64,000 nucleotides of DNA from Torreya grandis (GCA_037957365.1 JARHVA010004090.1:738501-802500), one strand, 5' to 3'; shown: positions 50,556 through 61,500, counted from the stretch's first letter. Notes: generated by a model not told the origin, from the sequence alone. Translations and numbers: made by a program.

Positions 50556-50560
50556 ACATG
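50556..50560. other. Left target-site duplication of young element
   Basis: ACATG, repeated exactly at 55,759-55,763. Confidence 0.95.
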
Positions 50561-50786
50561 TGTAATATCCCCAACCAATTGGGATATATGAAAGACACAA
50601 AACTCTGATACCAAAGACCAAAGCTCTGATACCACTGTAATATCCCCAACCAATTGGGATATATGAAAGACACAAAACTCTGATACCAAAGACCAAAGCT
50701 CTGATACCACTGTGATGTCCCTGTCTTAGGGGCTCTCTTATCTGCACAAAAAACTCTGATACCAAAGACCAAATCTCTGATACCAC
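50561..50786 (-). repeat. Three tandem units with primer-site copies in 3' LTR
   Basis: Units 50,561-50,635, 50,636-50,710 and 50,711-50,786 (75, 75 and 76 bp). The first two are identical and the third is diverged. Each contains CTCTGATACCA twice, the reverse complement of TGGTATCAGAG, and each is bounded by an LTR-end-like TGTAATATCC or TGTGATGTCC. Confidence 0.95.
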
Positions 50787-51080
50787 TGTAATATCCCCTT
50801 CCAAACAGGAAATATAGCAACACAAAAAATTTGAACCAAGATATAATCGTTGTTGAATAAATTCAGAAAGATCACAATAATATAGTCTTTAAATAACAAA
50901 TTACAGATTGTATCACTTGTCCTTGTAAATTATTACAATTGCAGTCCTCTAATATGCATATAAAAATGAAATACAGTCTTGAAAACCCTGGCTTTGAAAA
51001 TCTGGAAGTGCAAATTGAGTTCTGGAGAGTCTCGGCCCTTCTGTGTCAACACACAGTCGCCGTCGTCGGTCGATATCTCG

Positions 51081-51172
51081 CCGACGTCGGTCTCTGCCGG
51101 TCGGATTTCTGCCGACGTCGGTCTTCAGTCGACCGATGTCGGTCACTGAAACCCTCTGTCTACCGATGTCGG
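51081..51172. promoter_or_regulatory. Array of CCGACGTCGG palindromes (ACGT cores) in 3' LTR
   Basis: CCGACGTCGG at 51,081 and 51,112; CCGATGTCGG (one CpG-type change) at 51,133 and 51,163. GACGTC is a C-box-type ACGT core recognised by plant bZIP factors; a regulatory role is inference. Confidence 0.55.
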
Positions 51173-51983
51173 TTCCTGCACTGATCTGTACGAACCCGTA
51201 CGGATTCTGTACGGCCGCAAATTAAGCACCACTTCCCTGTTTTCAACCCCTGATCTGAAATATATGTCTCTAGCGCAGTAGATCTCTAGCTGTATAATTT
51301 ATTGAATTAAAACATAAAGCAATAAATACCTGGAATATCTGTGATAACTTCTGTGTGAAGTTATCTCTCAAACCTGAAATTCTGTGATAACTTCTGGATG
51401 AAGCTATCTCTCACTTTGGCAATAGATCAGCTGATATTTCACAGCCTCTTAATTGCACACACTGAAGAGGGAACGTTCTCCAATGCAGATGGAATCCTTG
51501 AACCCTAGGCTCAGTCTTCACAGAAGAAATTCTTCAATTTTCAATAATCAATAATCAATAGCATAAAGAACAATGGCCTCCATGAGAAACCCTTATACCC
51601 TCAAAAGATATGCTTGCCCTAATTAGGGTTTCTTAAATTAGAATTAGGGTTTCTAATAAAAAATAGGCTAAATAATTAATATTTGATTAAATCAATCAAA
51701 TATTAATATCTCCCTCAATACATGTCGGATCCACGAACCGATCGAAGCTAGTGAATCAGGGAGTGATTCCGCACATAACCATGCCACAATAAAGGCGCTC
51801 TGCTGCATATCAAATATCCCTAAAAAGTAGGAGCTCAAGCCAAATGTGTCTGAAATACACTGAATGAAAATCAAATGAAGAAATCCTGTGAATCAAAGTC
51901 GAGCCAAGCTCCATTATGACCCTCTATCCATCTTATTAGCCTACGAAGGTCGCATAATAGGCTAACCATGAACTCAGAACATG

Positions 51984-53426
51984 TCAATTGAAAAGGGGAC
52001 ATGACAATCCGCCCCTCCTGAAATTGCTTGCCCTCAAGCAATCACTGAATGATAAATCAATCAATCCACCTGGATCCCAAATGTAGTTAGGATCTCCACC
52101 ACTGTCAATTAACACGAATCCCATGCCGTGTCCATCCCAACATCCAATCCATAAATGAAAATCTGCAAGCAAACTCCGTACCTGAATAATATCTAAAACT
52201 GGATTGTGAAGGCTAGACATAGTCATATCATCATCAACCTGTGTCCCGGCTGTAACAGAAAGTTGAGTCCTCACCACATGTGATAACTCCTGAACTGAAC
52301 TCACCTCAAGACCAAGCTCGTCCTCGTACCTCTCCTGTGTTGGTGCCAATGTGCTCTCGTCATCACCCTCCATCATGTTATGTGGTATAGGTACCTCCAT
52401 CCGATGAAAAAACATATATCTGAAGCTGCTGCCCCATATTGCCTTAAGAATATGTGTCGTCCCATCAACGTTAAAGAGAACCTCCATGTCCTTGAGACGA
52501 AGAGTAACTTCCTCAAATGAATGAAGCCACTTCATACCCAAGACTAAGTCTATATCCCCCATGTTTACCACATAATAATCAGCCTTGAACTCATAGTTGT
52601 TCAAGCGCAATGGGAGGTCTCTAATCATACGCTCACACTTAAGAGTGTGACCATCGGCTACCTTAACTCTGATGCCCTCAAAATCTTCAGTAGTGAGTCC
52701 ACGCTTCTCCACAAATCTAGCATCTATGAAATTGTGAGTGGCTCCTGTATCAAGAAGGGTGATAACCTTCTGCCCTGCCAAAACTCCACGGAGTCTGAAT
52801 GACTCATCCGACTGAATACTGGATATGCATGCCTCCTGTAGGTGAAGCTCTAACTCTACCTCTGCATTAGGCCCTGAAGCCTCTGCCTCTGCCCCCTCAG
52901 AACTGTTATGCTGTTCGGAATTCTCAGGATCTAAATCCTCATAATATATCCACATCATACGATTCGCCTTGCCCTTAGGCCTCAAAGGACAATCGTGATG
53001 GATATCATATGGTCCTTTGCAGTAGAAGCAGAGCTTCTTCCTGCGTAGATCATTAAGCACCTCACGATCCAAAGGTGGTGCTGCTGGATTGGCCTTTGAA
53101 TCATTTTTAACTCCGGATTTATCTATGTTAAAATCCGGTCTCTCCGTATCCCCGTGGGAGTGCTTATGGTCTCTAGAAGAAGAAGTACCTTTGGTGTTAG
53201 ATTTATTGGATGGGGCTGCCATCTCCATATCACGTGCCTTCCTCATAGCTACCTGTAATGAAGGAGGATCAAAGGCTTTGATCCAACCCCTCAATGGCTC
53301 TGTCAATCCCTCTATGAAGAGAACTACCAATCTACGCTCTGAAATATTGGGTACCATGACTGCTAATCTCTGAAACTCACCAATGAAGGACTCTAAGCTA
53401 CCTGTTTGTCTCAACTGTGCCAGATC
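51984..53426 (-). CDS. gag C-terminal part (zinc knuckle) plus aspartic protease
   Basis: Continues the frame of the upstream gag after one TGA at 53,427-53,429; the first Met is at 53,414 (476 residues from there). Residues 1-60 finish the capsid (FIEGLTEPLRGWIKAF). A Ser/Lys/His-rich linker follows, then a zinc knuckle at 129-142 (CFYCKGPYDIHHDC, CX2CX7HXC as in many plant gypsy gags). A retropepsin-like protease spans about 205-325, with active-site LLDTGATHNFID (DTG at 222-224) and a LVLGMKWL block matching the hydrophobic-hydrophobic-Gly motif. The protease normally cleaves the polyprotein in the particle. Where reverse transcriptase should begin, about 100 unrelated residues lead through the purine tract (FRRGGLS) to a stop 23 bp inside the 3' LTR. 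Confidence 0.88.
   Translation of the reverse strand, partial: DLAQLRQTGSLESFIGEFQRLAVMVPNISERRLVVLFIEGLTEPLRGWIKAFDPPSLQVAMRKARDMEMAAPSNKSNTKGTSSSRDHKHSHGDTERPDFNIDKSGVKNDSKANPAAPPLDREVLNDLRRKKLCFYCKGPYDIHHDCPLRPKGKANRMMWIYYEDLDPENSEQHNSSEGAEAEASGPNAEVELELHLQEACISSIQSDESFRLRGVLAGQKVITLLDTGATHNFIDARFVEKRGLTTEDFEGIRVKVADGHTLKCERMIRDLPLRLNNYEFKADYYVVNMGDIDLVLGMKWLHSFEEVTLRLKDMEVLFNVDGTTHILKAIWGSSFRYMFFHRMEVPIPHNMMEGDDESTLAPTQERYEDELGLEVSSVQELSHVVRTQLSVTAGTQVDDDMTMSSLHNPVLDIIQVRSLLADFHLWIGCWDGHGMGFVLIDSGGDPNYIWDPGGLIDLSFSDCLRASNFRRGGLSCPLFN
52007..52022 (-). other. Polypurine tract of young element
   Basis: On the minus strand CAGGAGGGGCGGAT abuts the 3' LTR start TGTCATG. It is also translated, as RRGG, by the gag-protease frame. 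Confidence 0.8.
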
Positions 53427-54266
53427 TCAGAAGTAAACCTCAGGATCTCTCCTGTCAAACCGCTCAACCAATCTATCCACAAAGTCCTGGTACTCTATCA
53501 CTTGATTATGCTGAAGTGTTACCATACCATGGTACCACCAATCATGTGCTACTCCATCTAAGTGCAAAGTGGCGTATTTGATGGCATCTATCTCTGACAT
53601 TGGTCTCAACGCCAAAAAGGTGTCAAGCTTATGAACCCAAGCTTGAGCTGTCATCTTACCGTTGCCATCAAAAGTAGTCAAAGAAAGCTTACCAGTAGCC
53701 TTCTGCAGCTCACTGAATTGGACTCTAGGTCTCCTGTCCTGTCTAGCCAATCTATAGTGCTCTCTCCTCAAATTGACAAAATGATCAAAGGTTGTTCTCT
53801 CCTGGATATGAGGAGGTAATAAGTCCCACTCATCATTTGTAGCCATGTAAACATCTGCAAATGGAGAATTCCCTGCCTCCTCATCTGCTGGTACCTCTGG
53901 TTCTTCTTGAATAAATGAAGGGCGTGTAGGTCTATCAGCTGTTCTGGAGTGAATCTGCTGTGGTCTCTGATCAACCGTAGCACTCCTGTCATCTCTTTGG
54001 TCCCTGTTTTGTCCATCAGGTGCGTTCATTCTCTCTAACATGGTCATAAGTCCCTGTAGTGTCTGAGCCATCTGCTGTTGGCTTGTAATCATAACACGCT
54101 GAAACTCTCTGGTGGCCTGATCAGCATCATACCTGTGGCCCCTGGGTGGGCTGCCCTCACGTCTGTCACTCATAATGATCGGTCTCTGATCTAACAACTG
54201 GATACCTTCAAGAAAGGCTCGGCTGCGTGTGTTATACCTGTGTGGTCCCAACTCTTGTGGCTGCAT
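53427..54266 (-). CDS. gag N-terminal part (capsid), ends at in-frame TGA
   Basis: 279 residues. The first Met lies only about 33 nt after the primer site; a second Met at residue 32 (MSDRREGSPPRG) is an equally good start. Residues 45-80 are a Gln/Met-rich helix, 85-130 a charged disordered stretch, and 195-279 the retrotransposon gag capsid (KLSLTTFDGNGKMTAQAWVH, HLDGVAHDWWYHG, FVDRLVERFDRRDPEVYF). The stop is TGA, directly followed in the same frame by DLAQLRQTG and the rest of the capsid, so it is a single premature stop, plausibly a CGA-to-TGA methylation change. Without read-through the product would lack zinc knuckle and protease. Confidence 0.9.
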   Translation of the reverse strand: MQPQELGPHRYNTRSRAFLEGIQLLDQRPIIMSDRREGSPPRGHRYDADQATREFQRVMITSQQQMAQTLQGLMTMLERMNAPDGQNRDQRDDRSATVDQRPQQIHSRTADRPTRPSFIQEEPEVPADEEAGNSPFADVYMATNDEWDLLPPHIQERTTFDHFVNLRREHYRLARQDRRPRVQFSELQKATGKLSLTTFDGNGKMTAQAWVHKLDTFLALRPMSEIDAIKYATLHLDGVAHDWWYHGMVTLQHNQVIEYQDFVDRLVERFDRRDPEVYF

Positions 54267-54299
54267 AAGATCTATAGACCCTCAGGCTGGCAGGATTTA

Positions 54300-54311
54300 G
54301 CTCTGATACCA
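54300..54311 (-). other. Primer-binding site of young element (tRNA-iMet)
   Basis: On the minus strand TGGTATCAGAGC, exact initiator-Met site, one base from the 5' LTR end (GGATATTACA). Confidence 0.95.
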
Positions 54312-54312
54312 C

Positions 54313-54538
54313 TGTAATATCCCCAACCAATTGGGATATATGAAAGACACAAAACTCTGATACCAAAGACCAAAGCTCTGATACCACTGTAATATCCCCA
54401 ACCAATTGGGATATATGAAAGACACAAAACTCTGATACCAAAGACCAAAGCTCTGATACCACTGTGATGTCCCTATCTTAGGGGCTCTCTTATCTGCACA
54501 AAAAACTCTGATACCAAAGACCAAATCTCTGATACCAC
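54313..54538 (-). repeat. Three tandem units with primer-site copies in 5' LTR (U5 end)
   Basis: Units 54,313-54,387, 54,388-54,462 and 54,463-54,538. With the true primer site next door this gives seven near-identical primer-site words in about 240 bp. The sequence GGATATTACA-G-TGGTATCAGAG recurs at the true LTR end and at inner boundaries. Confidence 0.95.
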
Positions 54539-54832
54539 TGTAATATCCCCTTCCAAACAGGAAATATAACAACACAAAAAATTTGAACCAAGATATAATC
54601 GCTGTTGAATAAATTCAGAAAGATCACAATAATATAGTCTTTAAATAACAAATTACAGATTGTATCACTTGTCCTTGTAAATTATTACAATTGCAGTCCT
54701 CTAATATGCATATAAAAATGAAATATAGTCTTGAAAACCCTGGCTTTGAAAATCTGGAAGTGCAAATTGAGTTCTGGAGAGTCTCGGCCCTTCTGTGTCA
54801 ACACACAGTCGCCGTCGTCGGTCGATATCTCG

Positions 54833-54924
54833 CCGACGTCGGTCTCTGCCGGTCGAATTTCTGCCGACGTCGGTCTTCAGTCGACCGATGTCGGTCACTG
54901 AAACCCTCTGTCTGCCGATGTCGG
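54833..54924. promoter_or_regulatory. Array of CCGACGTCGG palindromes in 5' LTR
   Basis: Same array as in the 3' LTR (offset 3,752). It lies downstream of the candidate TATA box, so in the transcribed leader or R/U5 part if that box is right. Confidence 0.5.
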
Positions 54925-55342
54925 TTCCTGCACTGATCTGTACGAACCCGTACGGATTCTGTACGGCCGCAAATTAAGCACCACTTCCCTGTTTTCAACC
55001 CCTGATCTGAAATATATGTCTCTAGCACAGTAGATCTCTAGCTGTATAATTTATTGAATTAAAACATAAAGCAATAAATACCTAGAATATCTGTGATAAC
55101 TTCTGTGTGAAGTTATCTCTCAAACCTGAAATTCTGTGATAACTTCTGGATGAAGCTATCTCTCACTTTGGCAATAGATCAGCTGATATTTCACAGCCTC
55201 TTAATTGCACACACTGAAGAGGGAACGTTCTCCAATGCAGATGGAATCCTTGAACCCTAGGCTCAGTCTTCACAGAAGAAATTCTTCAATTTTCAATAAT
55301 CAATAATCAATAGCATAAAGAACAATGGCCTCCATGAGAAAC

Positions 55343-55349
55343 CCTTATA
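55343..55349 (-). promoter_or_regulatory. Candidate TATA box of young element
   Basis: Minus-strand TATAAGG, about 410 bp into the 5' LTR. It is the best TATA-like word in this part of the LTR, but weak. Confidence 0.35.
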
Positions 55350-55758
55350 CCCTCAAAAGATATGCTTGCCCTAATTAGGGTTTCTTAAATTAGAATTAGG
55401 GTTTCTAATAAAAAATAGGCTAAATAATTAATATTTGATTAAATCAATCAAATATTAATATCTCCCTCAATACATGTCGGATCCACGAACCGATCGAAGC
55501 TAGTGAATCAGGGAGTGATTCCGCACATAACCATGCCACAATAAAGGCGCTCCGCTGCATATCAAATATCCCTAAAAAGTAGGAGCTCAAGCCAAATGTG
55601 TCTGAAATACACTGAATGAAAATCAAATGAAGAAATCTTGTGAATCAAAGTCGAGCCAAGCTCCATTATGACCCTCTATCCATCTTATTAGCCTACGAAG
55701 GTCGCATAATAGGCTAACCATGAACTCAGAACATGTCAATTGAAAAGGGGACATGACA

Positions 55759-55763
55759 ACATG
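55759..55763. other. Right target-site duplication of young element
   Basis: ACATG, identical to 50,556-50,560. Confidence 0.95.
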
Positions 55764-57039
55764 TATAAAATAATCATGTCAAAGTTAAACTTCAGTGATC
55801 ACTTTATTGAGTCCAAATAGAACCAATAATTGGGATCGTACTTGAATTGGACTTGACTATAGTTAGAAATAATTGAATAGAATCAGTGAACGTAGAAGAT
55901 GTTGAAGTGGAACTCATTGTGGGTGGTTTTTGCATGACTATAGTGACTAGAGAACTTGAATATATTACTATCATTTACACTATAGTTTTTCCTAATCCAA
56001 CCTATAAAGGAGGTGTAGTGAATAGAATTTTTTTAACACATAACCTATTGGAATATACATTGTAATATATTTAAGATAATGGGATGTAGTTGTCATAGTT
56101 TGATTTTTGGGGATGAATCTCTTGCCTAAGTGGACAACCTCACTTTCTCTTTTATCTTTTTATATTTAGTATTACATGTAAAATCTAGATCTATGACTTC
56201 AAAATTGATAATGAGTAGCTTAAACAAAGTTGATAACTTATTCATCAACTTCATGTGTAAGAGTATATAATCCCTAAAGTAAGATTCAATGTATTTGACT
56301 GTGCAACTTTATATTTTGTAAAATTTATCAATTGGATTAATTTATCATTGCTTCCAAACATTGTGCTTTAAACTTCTATTGTAAGACTATTAGCAACACT
56401 CTGAAGAAAATTTATCAAAAAAGGCTTTGTCTCTACTTTCCCAAATGGCATGTATATGCCAATAATATAAATATCCAAAAGTATTTCAATACCCTTTTGT
56501 TTTTTTCTAGTTAATTTTCCAATCAAATCTTTTCCTTTATATTAGATGATCCCTCTTACTGGTCAAATATTTATTTTCCAAAGTTCTATTTAAAAGTTAC
56601 AATAAATTAGTTTGATGATATTAATTTTATGACTACCTTATTAATGAAGTGTAATTTGGCATATGATCTATTTATAGACTCATATAATTTCACCACATTT
56701 CCCCATTTTGGTTGTGTCTCTACCCTTGATTTTTGAATAGAACATACAATGTTATAAAGCACCTTTGTAGAGTTATGTACATTATTTATTGTCTTTTGAG
56801 GACTCAATTATACTGTGTATTATAATATTATATTAGTTTGATTTATGCCATGAAACTTATTATTCATGACTCCTTTAGTGGTATCAATCGTAAAAATAGT
56901 ATCATCTTTGATCTCATCTTCTTCTACAGGCCTAAGTTTCCTTTTCCTTGTAATAGAGAAGACTTATTCTTTTCTCACAAAATTAATTAGCTTCCATCCC
57001 ATTATGACTATTATCATCATTAATAATTTAAATTTATTT
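55764..57039. other. Unassigned AT-rich DNA
   Basis: Flank of the young element; with 47,203-50,555 it was one continuous stretch before insertion. No gene recognised. Confidence 0.4.
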
Positions 57040-58560
57040 TAGGACTCATAAAATTATATCCTATCTGGTTGATTGATGTACTTGTATTTGTTCTATCCAT
57101 GAGGGGGTCTCTAGTAGGTCCTGAGGAGGAATTTGAGTAACCAAGGATGAGGTAATTTATTTAGGTAGAATGGGAATGGAATGGGATGAAATAAATCATG
57201 GAGGAATCATGAGAGAGGGGGATGAACTTGGAGATGTGTAAAGTGAAGGTAAGGGTGGAATAATAACCTTCCCTTTATAAATATTGATTCAGAGAGGAGT
57301 CCTAACAATGTTTTTGGTAATACTATGAGACTTCTAGACTACATGACTGATTAATCTATTTGGATAATTTATATAATTAACACTCATAATTGATTAAATA
57401 TTTTGACCTATGGTATATGTGTAGAAAATTTGGTTATGACATTAGATCCTTGAAACATGAGTTAGTGACCATAGTGTCTAAGTCAAGTGTAAAAAAATTA
57501 TGATGTGTAATAGTAGCATGTTGTATTCCTTGAAATAATTTTACAATATGTGTATATATGATAATATTGTAGGTATTAATGGAATTATTAACGTGATTTA
57601 CTAAAGATTCTAAAATTGAAGTACTTGAAAAATTGGAGACACTAGAAATATATGTGGAGTCCAATGAAGTAATGAAAATTGGAGGGATGAGTGGAGTAAC
57701 TAATGTAATAAATTAAACATGGGAAGAAATTACTATGTTGAACCTTAAGAAGTGACCATGGGAGAGATAATTGGAGTAATTGATATAATAACTAAAGTTT
57801 CAATTATTTTTCTTATTTGGTTTTCACCCTTATCCATATAAAGAGCTTCATCATCCTTTACACTTTGTATTTGTTATATACTCTAAGTGTGAGGAGGGAT
57901 AAGTTGTACAGTACAAAAGGTTACCTATGGAGGTCTCTTCTAATAAATATCAAATTTACCTTATCCTTCTGTGTCATATTCATAAATTTCACCAAAATCC
58001 CCTTCCTCAGTATACTCATCCAAAAGTTATTTCTATAAATATTCCTCTACATATTCATCATTTGTGTCTGACAAAGGAGTGCCTTGGGACAAACCTGAGT
58101 AACGAGATGGTATTTCTTATTATGTGATCGTAGGTGCTTTAATAATGGTATGAGAATATATTTTTTCATTAGTTACCATAGAAGGGATAACTGGAGTATT
58201 TTTAATGTTTACTAAAGGAGGAGAAAGCAAATGACTAACCTATGGATCCTAAATTAGTGTATTTTTGGAAACATTTGGTGTAAAATAAAAGGCTAATTAT
58301 GGTACTAAAGGTGTTTCTATGTCAATATCTTATTTCCATGGATCCTTTGGGTTTGGAACATTCTTAAATATCCTTAATTTTAATTACTCGTTCATTTATT
58401 CCTATATTTCCTCCTTTTCCTAAGGTTACTTATCTTGTTAGGTGGATTTTACTCATTTATCTATTTTGATTTAATCCTCCCTTTTAATAGAGGGTCATAT
58501 TATACCATATGAATAATAATCATATACATTTAATCATTATTTATTCTTATGTATACTTAA
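57040..58560 (-). pseudogene. Decayed retroelement-like polyprotein remnant
   Basis: The minus strand reads with scattered stops as low-complexity but coding-like protein. From about 58,540: WLNVYDYYSYG, then KLRIFKNVPNPKDPWK, a Pro/Ser/Thr-rich stretch, an acidic segment (SDTNDEYVEEYL, DEYTEEGDFGEIYEYDTEG near 57,970-58,080) and KDDEALYMDKGENQ, ending in a Ser/Pro-rich part with VTQIPPQDLLETPSWIEQIQ near 57,080-57,150. The composition resembles the N-terminal extension of gypsy gag proteins. No capsid signature is seen, so the family is uncertain. Confidence 0.45.
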
Positions 58561-61500
58561 AAATAATATTTAGGATTCAAAATGATAAAATCATGATCAT
58601 ATTACTCATTCCATTATTTTATTTTAATTATTTGTGAAATTTATTTATTTGATGCATAATTGGCCTCCTAGGGCTCCAAAATATGAATTAAAATATTATG
58701 AACTTGAAATAACCTCTATGTCCAGGGGTTTTGGCTAATTTCCCTTGATTTTGGAATTATTTCCTCTCTATTTTAAGGAGTGTCTTGTGATACTTGGCCA
58801 TTCTAGCCCTTTTTAAAATTTGATCCACACTATTAGACAGTTGATAAGTTATCTCATAGTCAATTTTTCAATCACATGCTAGGCAAGTTATAAAAGGGCC
58901 ATAATTTTACATTTAACATTGATGATTATATGGTCTTGAGATAACTAGTAGTCACCCAATGACTTGAGTGATTTCATTGAGTGTCCATTAATTGCCTTAT
59001 AAACCAAGGGATATAAGGTCTCTTATATTCTTTATATATGGTCCTTATATTTTTATATATGTAGATGATTAAATTCATAATAAATACATTTTTATCCTTT
59101 GGGATCCCAAGGAGGGGTCCCAATAGGGATGAAAATCCCATATATTGCATCCAAGAGATATGAAAGTAGGTCGTAATTGATATCTACTCGGTCATGCATG
59201 AAACTCTAGGTTTTTAAATTATATTTTATAATATCCCCAAATGGGGGAATGCCAAAGTATTCTATAATTATATACAATAAAGGGACCCAAACCTCACCCA
59301 CATGAGTTATATATGGGGCTATATTTAACCTATTTAATAACATCATGGAAATTCTAACATAGGCTAGAATTGGGAAATTGGGACCCTTTTATTTATAGCA
59401 TATTTGTTGAGATTATGGGCCCATCCTATTAAGACACCCATATAATTTTTATCTTTGAAAAAACCACTATATATTTTCTAATTGTAAGGTATGTTTAGTT
59501 GGTAGTCTGTAAAACTTACCAAAGGCTAATCCATCCACATATTGCCTTGGCATTCTATTGTTTTTAATGGAAAATGTCTCTCATGGATGTCTTTATTGTA
59601 AAAAAATAAACTAGAATAGTGCTAGATAATACCTATGAATTAGCCATTAATTTATTAAATCCAATGGATTTTATTGATACAAAGTTAGATTTGCATTCCC
59701 TTTCCTCAAGAGGGAGGTTATCATCATATTTATTTGGTAAAAAAACCTTGACCTTTACATGAATGGCCAAGTAGTGCTTCAATACATTAATTTTGATCAA
59801 ATTATATCTTTAAAATATTGCATGGATTTAAAGTATAACATTTAAAGAGATATTTATTTGTTATCATCTTCCATTATTGACTAGACTTAGCTCTATCTCT
59901 AATTTGAAAATTTAGGTCTTTTCATTGATATGGATCTATGGATAATAGTTTTCATATTATCAATTAGCACATGAAATTCAATTTAACTTTGGGACATAAC
60001 ATATAACCATTTAACTTGTTTTGAAAATTCATTTGTCAAATCCTTCATGCATGTGAATTAATTAAAGAGCAATGGTCATAGTTACCTATCCATTCCAATT
60101 TTAAATTTTATTTTATGATCTAAGCTTTCACAAGTTTATTTTACATGTGGGACTTTGTCATTACCAATGGATTTTGACTCATCCTTTTAATTTTTTAATG
60201 TGTCATTATAACTTTAAATTTGTTTATATGTCATTAAATCATATATTTTCATAGTTTTTTATGTAATCAAAGGATGTGTGGAAACATTTTTCTTTATCAC
60301 TTGATTTTTACCTGTAATTTTATTTTCGTTATATTATGTTAATATATGGATCTAAAAGTTGATGAAACATTGTATGACACATGGTAGATTCATATCATGA
60401 AAGGGACATCTGAAGAAATTGGTAAATGAAACATGACACTAGATTGTATAAAGGACAACACATGGTAGTTTATTATTATGCCACTTGATCTATATATTTT
60501 AGATCTATCATTTTGTTATTGACCTTTTCACAATGATATATTGACATGAGGAATGATATCACTTTTTTGTTTTTTCACCTTTATTTGATACTTATTTTTA
60601 TACCCCAAATCCTATCATCAATAAAGACTGAGATATGTGTAATAATCACCTACTCAGGTCATCAATAGTTTTTTTGACTTAGGATTTTGGACTAAGAGTC
60701 TTGATGTGGTGAGATGAAGACACATTGGTCAATATTTTGGATTCAATTGGTTGTGAGATTTTGTAACTATGTTTTATGCCAAATACCAGTGATTCAATAA
60801 AATTTATACACTTGGTTGAATCTCACTTGGTAAACATGCAAAAATAATTTATTTTTCAAGTAAATTATTTTCAATGATATTTCAATTTTTTTGAAAATAA
60901 AGAGATCATGTCCATAGATATGTAAAACTCATTAATTATTATAATCAAATAGTTTGTTTTTATAGTCAAATAAAATCATATAATCAATGTATAACCTCTA
61001 AACTTAATTTGACCAAATTTTAAGCCTAAATTAATGAAACAGTAATAAAAAGGTGCTGAAAAAATTAGGTTATATGATTTTATAATTTCAAAAGGAAATT
61101 CATGCCTTGATAAAGATTAATTATATTATATTTTTAGAATACATGAGTCCCTATTTAATTTTTTAAAATGGGGTGTGTTGGTCACATAAAATGATGACTA
61201 AATGGTGAAATTATCTTAAGTTTTGTGAACCTAGAAAGTCTAGTTTAACTAGAATAACATAACATCAATTTTATAAGGAAGAACTAATTAAACTAGATAA
61301 TTGAAAGATATTTCAACATATCCATTCAACATACTAACCCTTCTCAAATCTCAAATTTTTTGTGATTATGTGAAGGTTATTTCCCCTTGTTATGATAGTT
61401 TTATCAATGATCAGACAAAAGTTGAGGTCTCTTTTCCTTTGATTAGCTTTATTTATTTTAAATTTTAAGAGTTTATGTATGGAAAACTATTAATTTCATT

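Larger units (their letters stand above)
50561..52006 (-). repeat. 3' LTR of young element
   Basis: In element orientation starts TGTCATGTCCCC and ends GGATATTACA. It includes the stop codon of the gag-protease frame (51,984). Confidence 0.95.
50561..55758 (-). mobile_element. Young non-autonomous gypsy-type element (gag-protease only)
   Basis: 5,198 bp with two 1,446-bp LTRs, exact ACATG target duplication, tRNA-iMet primer site (54,300-54,311), purine tract (52,007-52,022) and one gag-protease reading frame; transcribed leftwards. The LTRs differ at about ten positions by my reading, all transitions (about 0.7%), so it inserted recently. The 2.3 kb between LTRs leaves no room for reverse transcriptase, RNase H or integrase. 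GC and CpG content are far above the rest of the window, consistent with little time for methylation decay. Confidence 0.95.
54313..55758 (-). repeat. 5' LTR of young element
   Basis: 1,446 bp, same length as the 3' LTR. It is the promoter-bearing copy upstream of gag. Confidence 0.95.

Noticed and set aside
50513..50825. Repeated open frames with a SELWSLVSEFCVFHISQL motif, also at 54,232-54,575
   Set aside because: They read through the tandem primer-site units of the LTR; the repetition reflects DNA units, not a protein repeat family.
50939..51225. Arg-rich small open frames over the GC-rich LTR segment (also 54,691-55,028)
   Set aside because: Open only because the segment is GC-rich; three overlapping frames on both strands, no conserved start or domain.
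53089..53373. 94-codon plus-strand open frame opposite gag
   Set aside because: Shadow of the real minus-strand gag frame.
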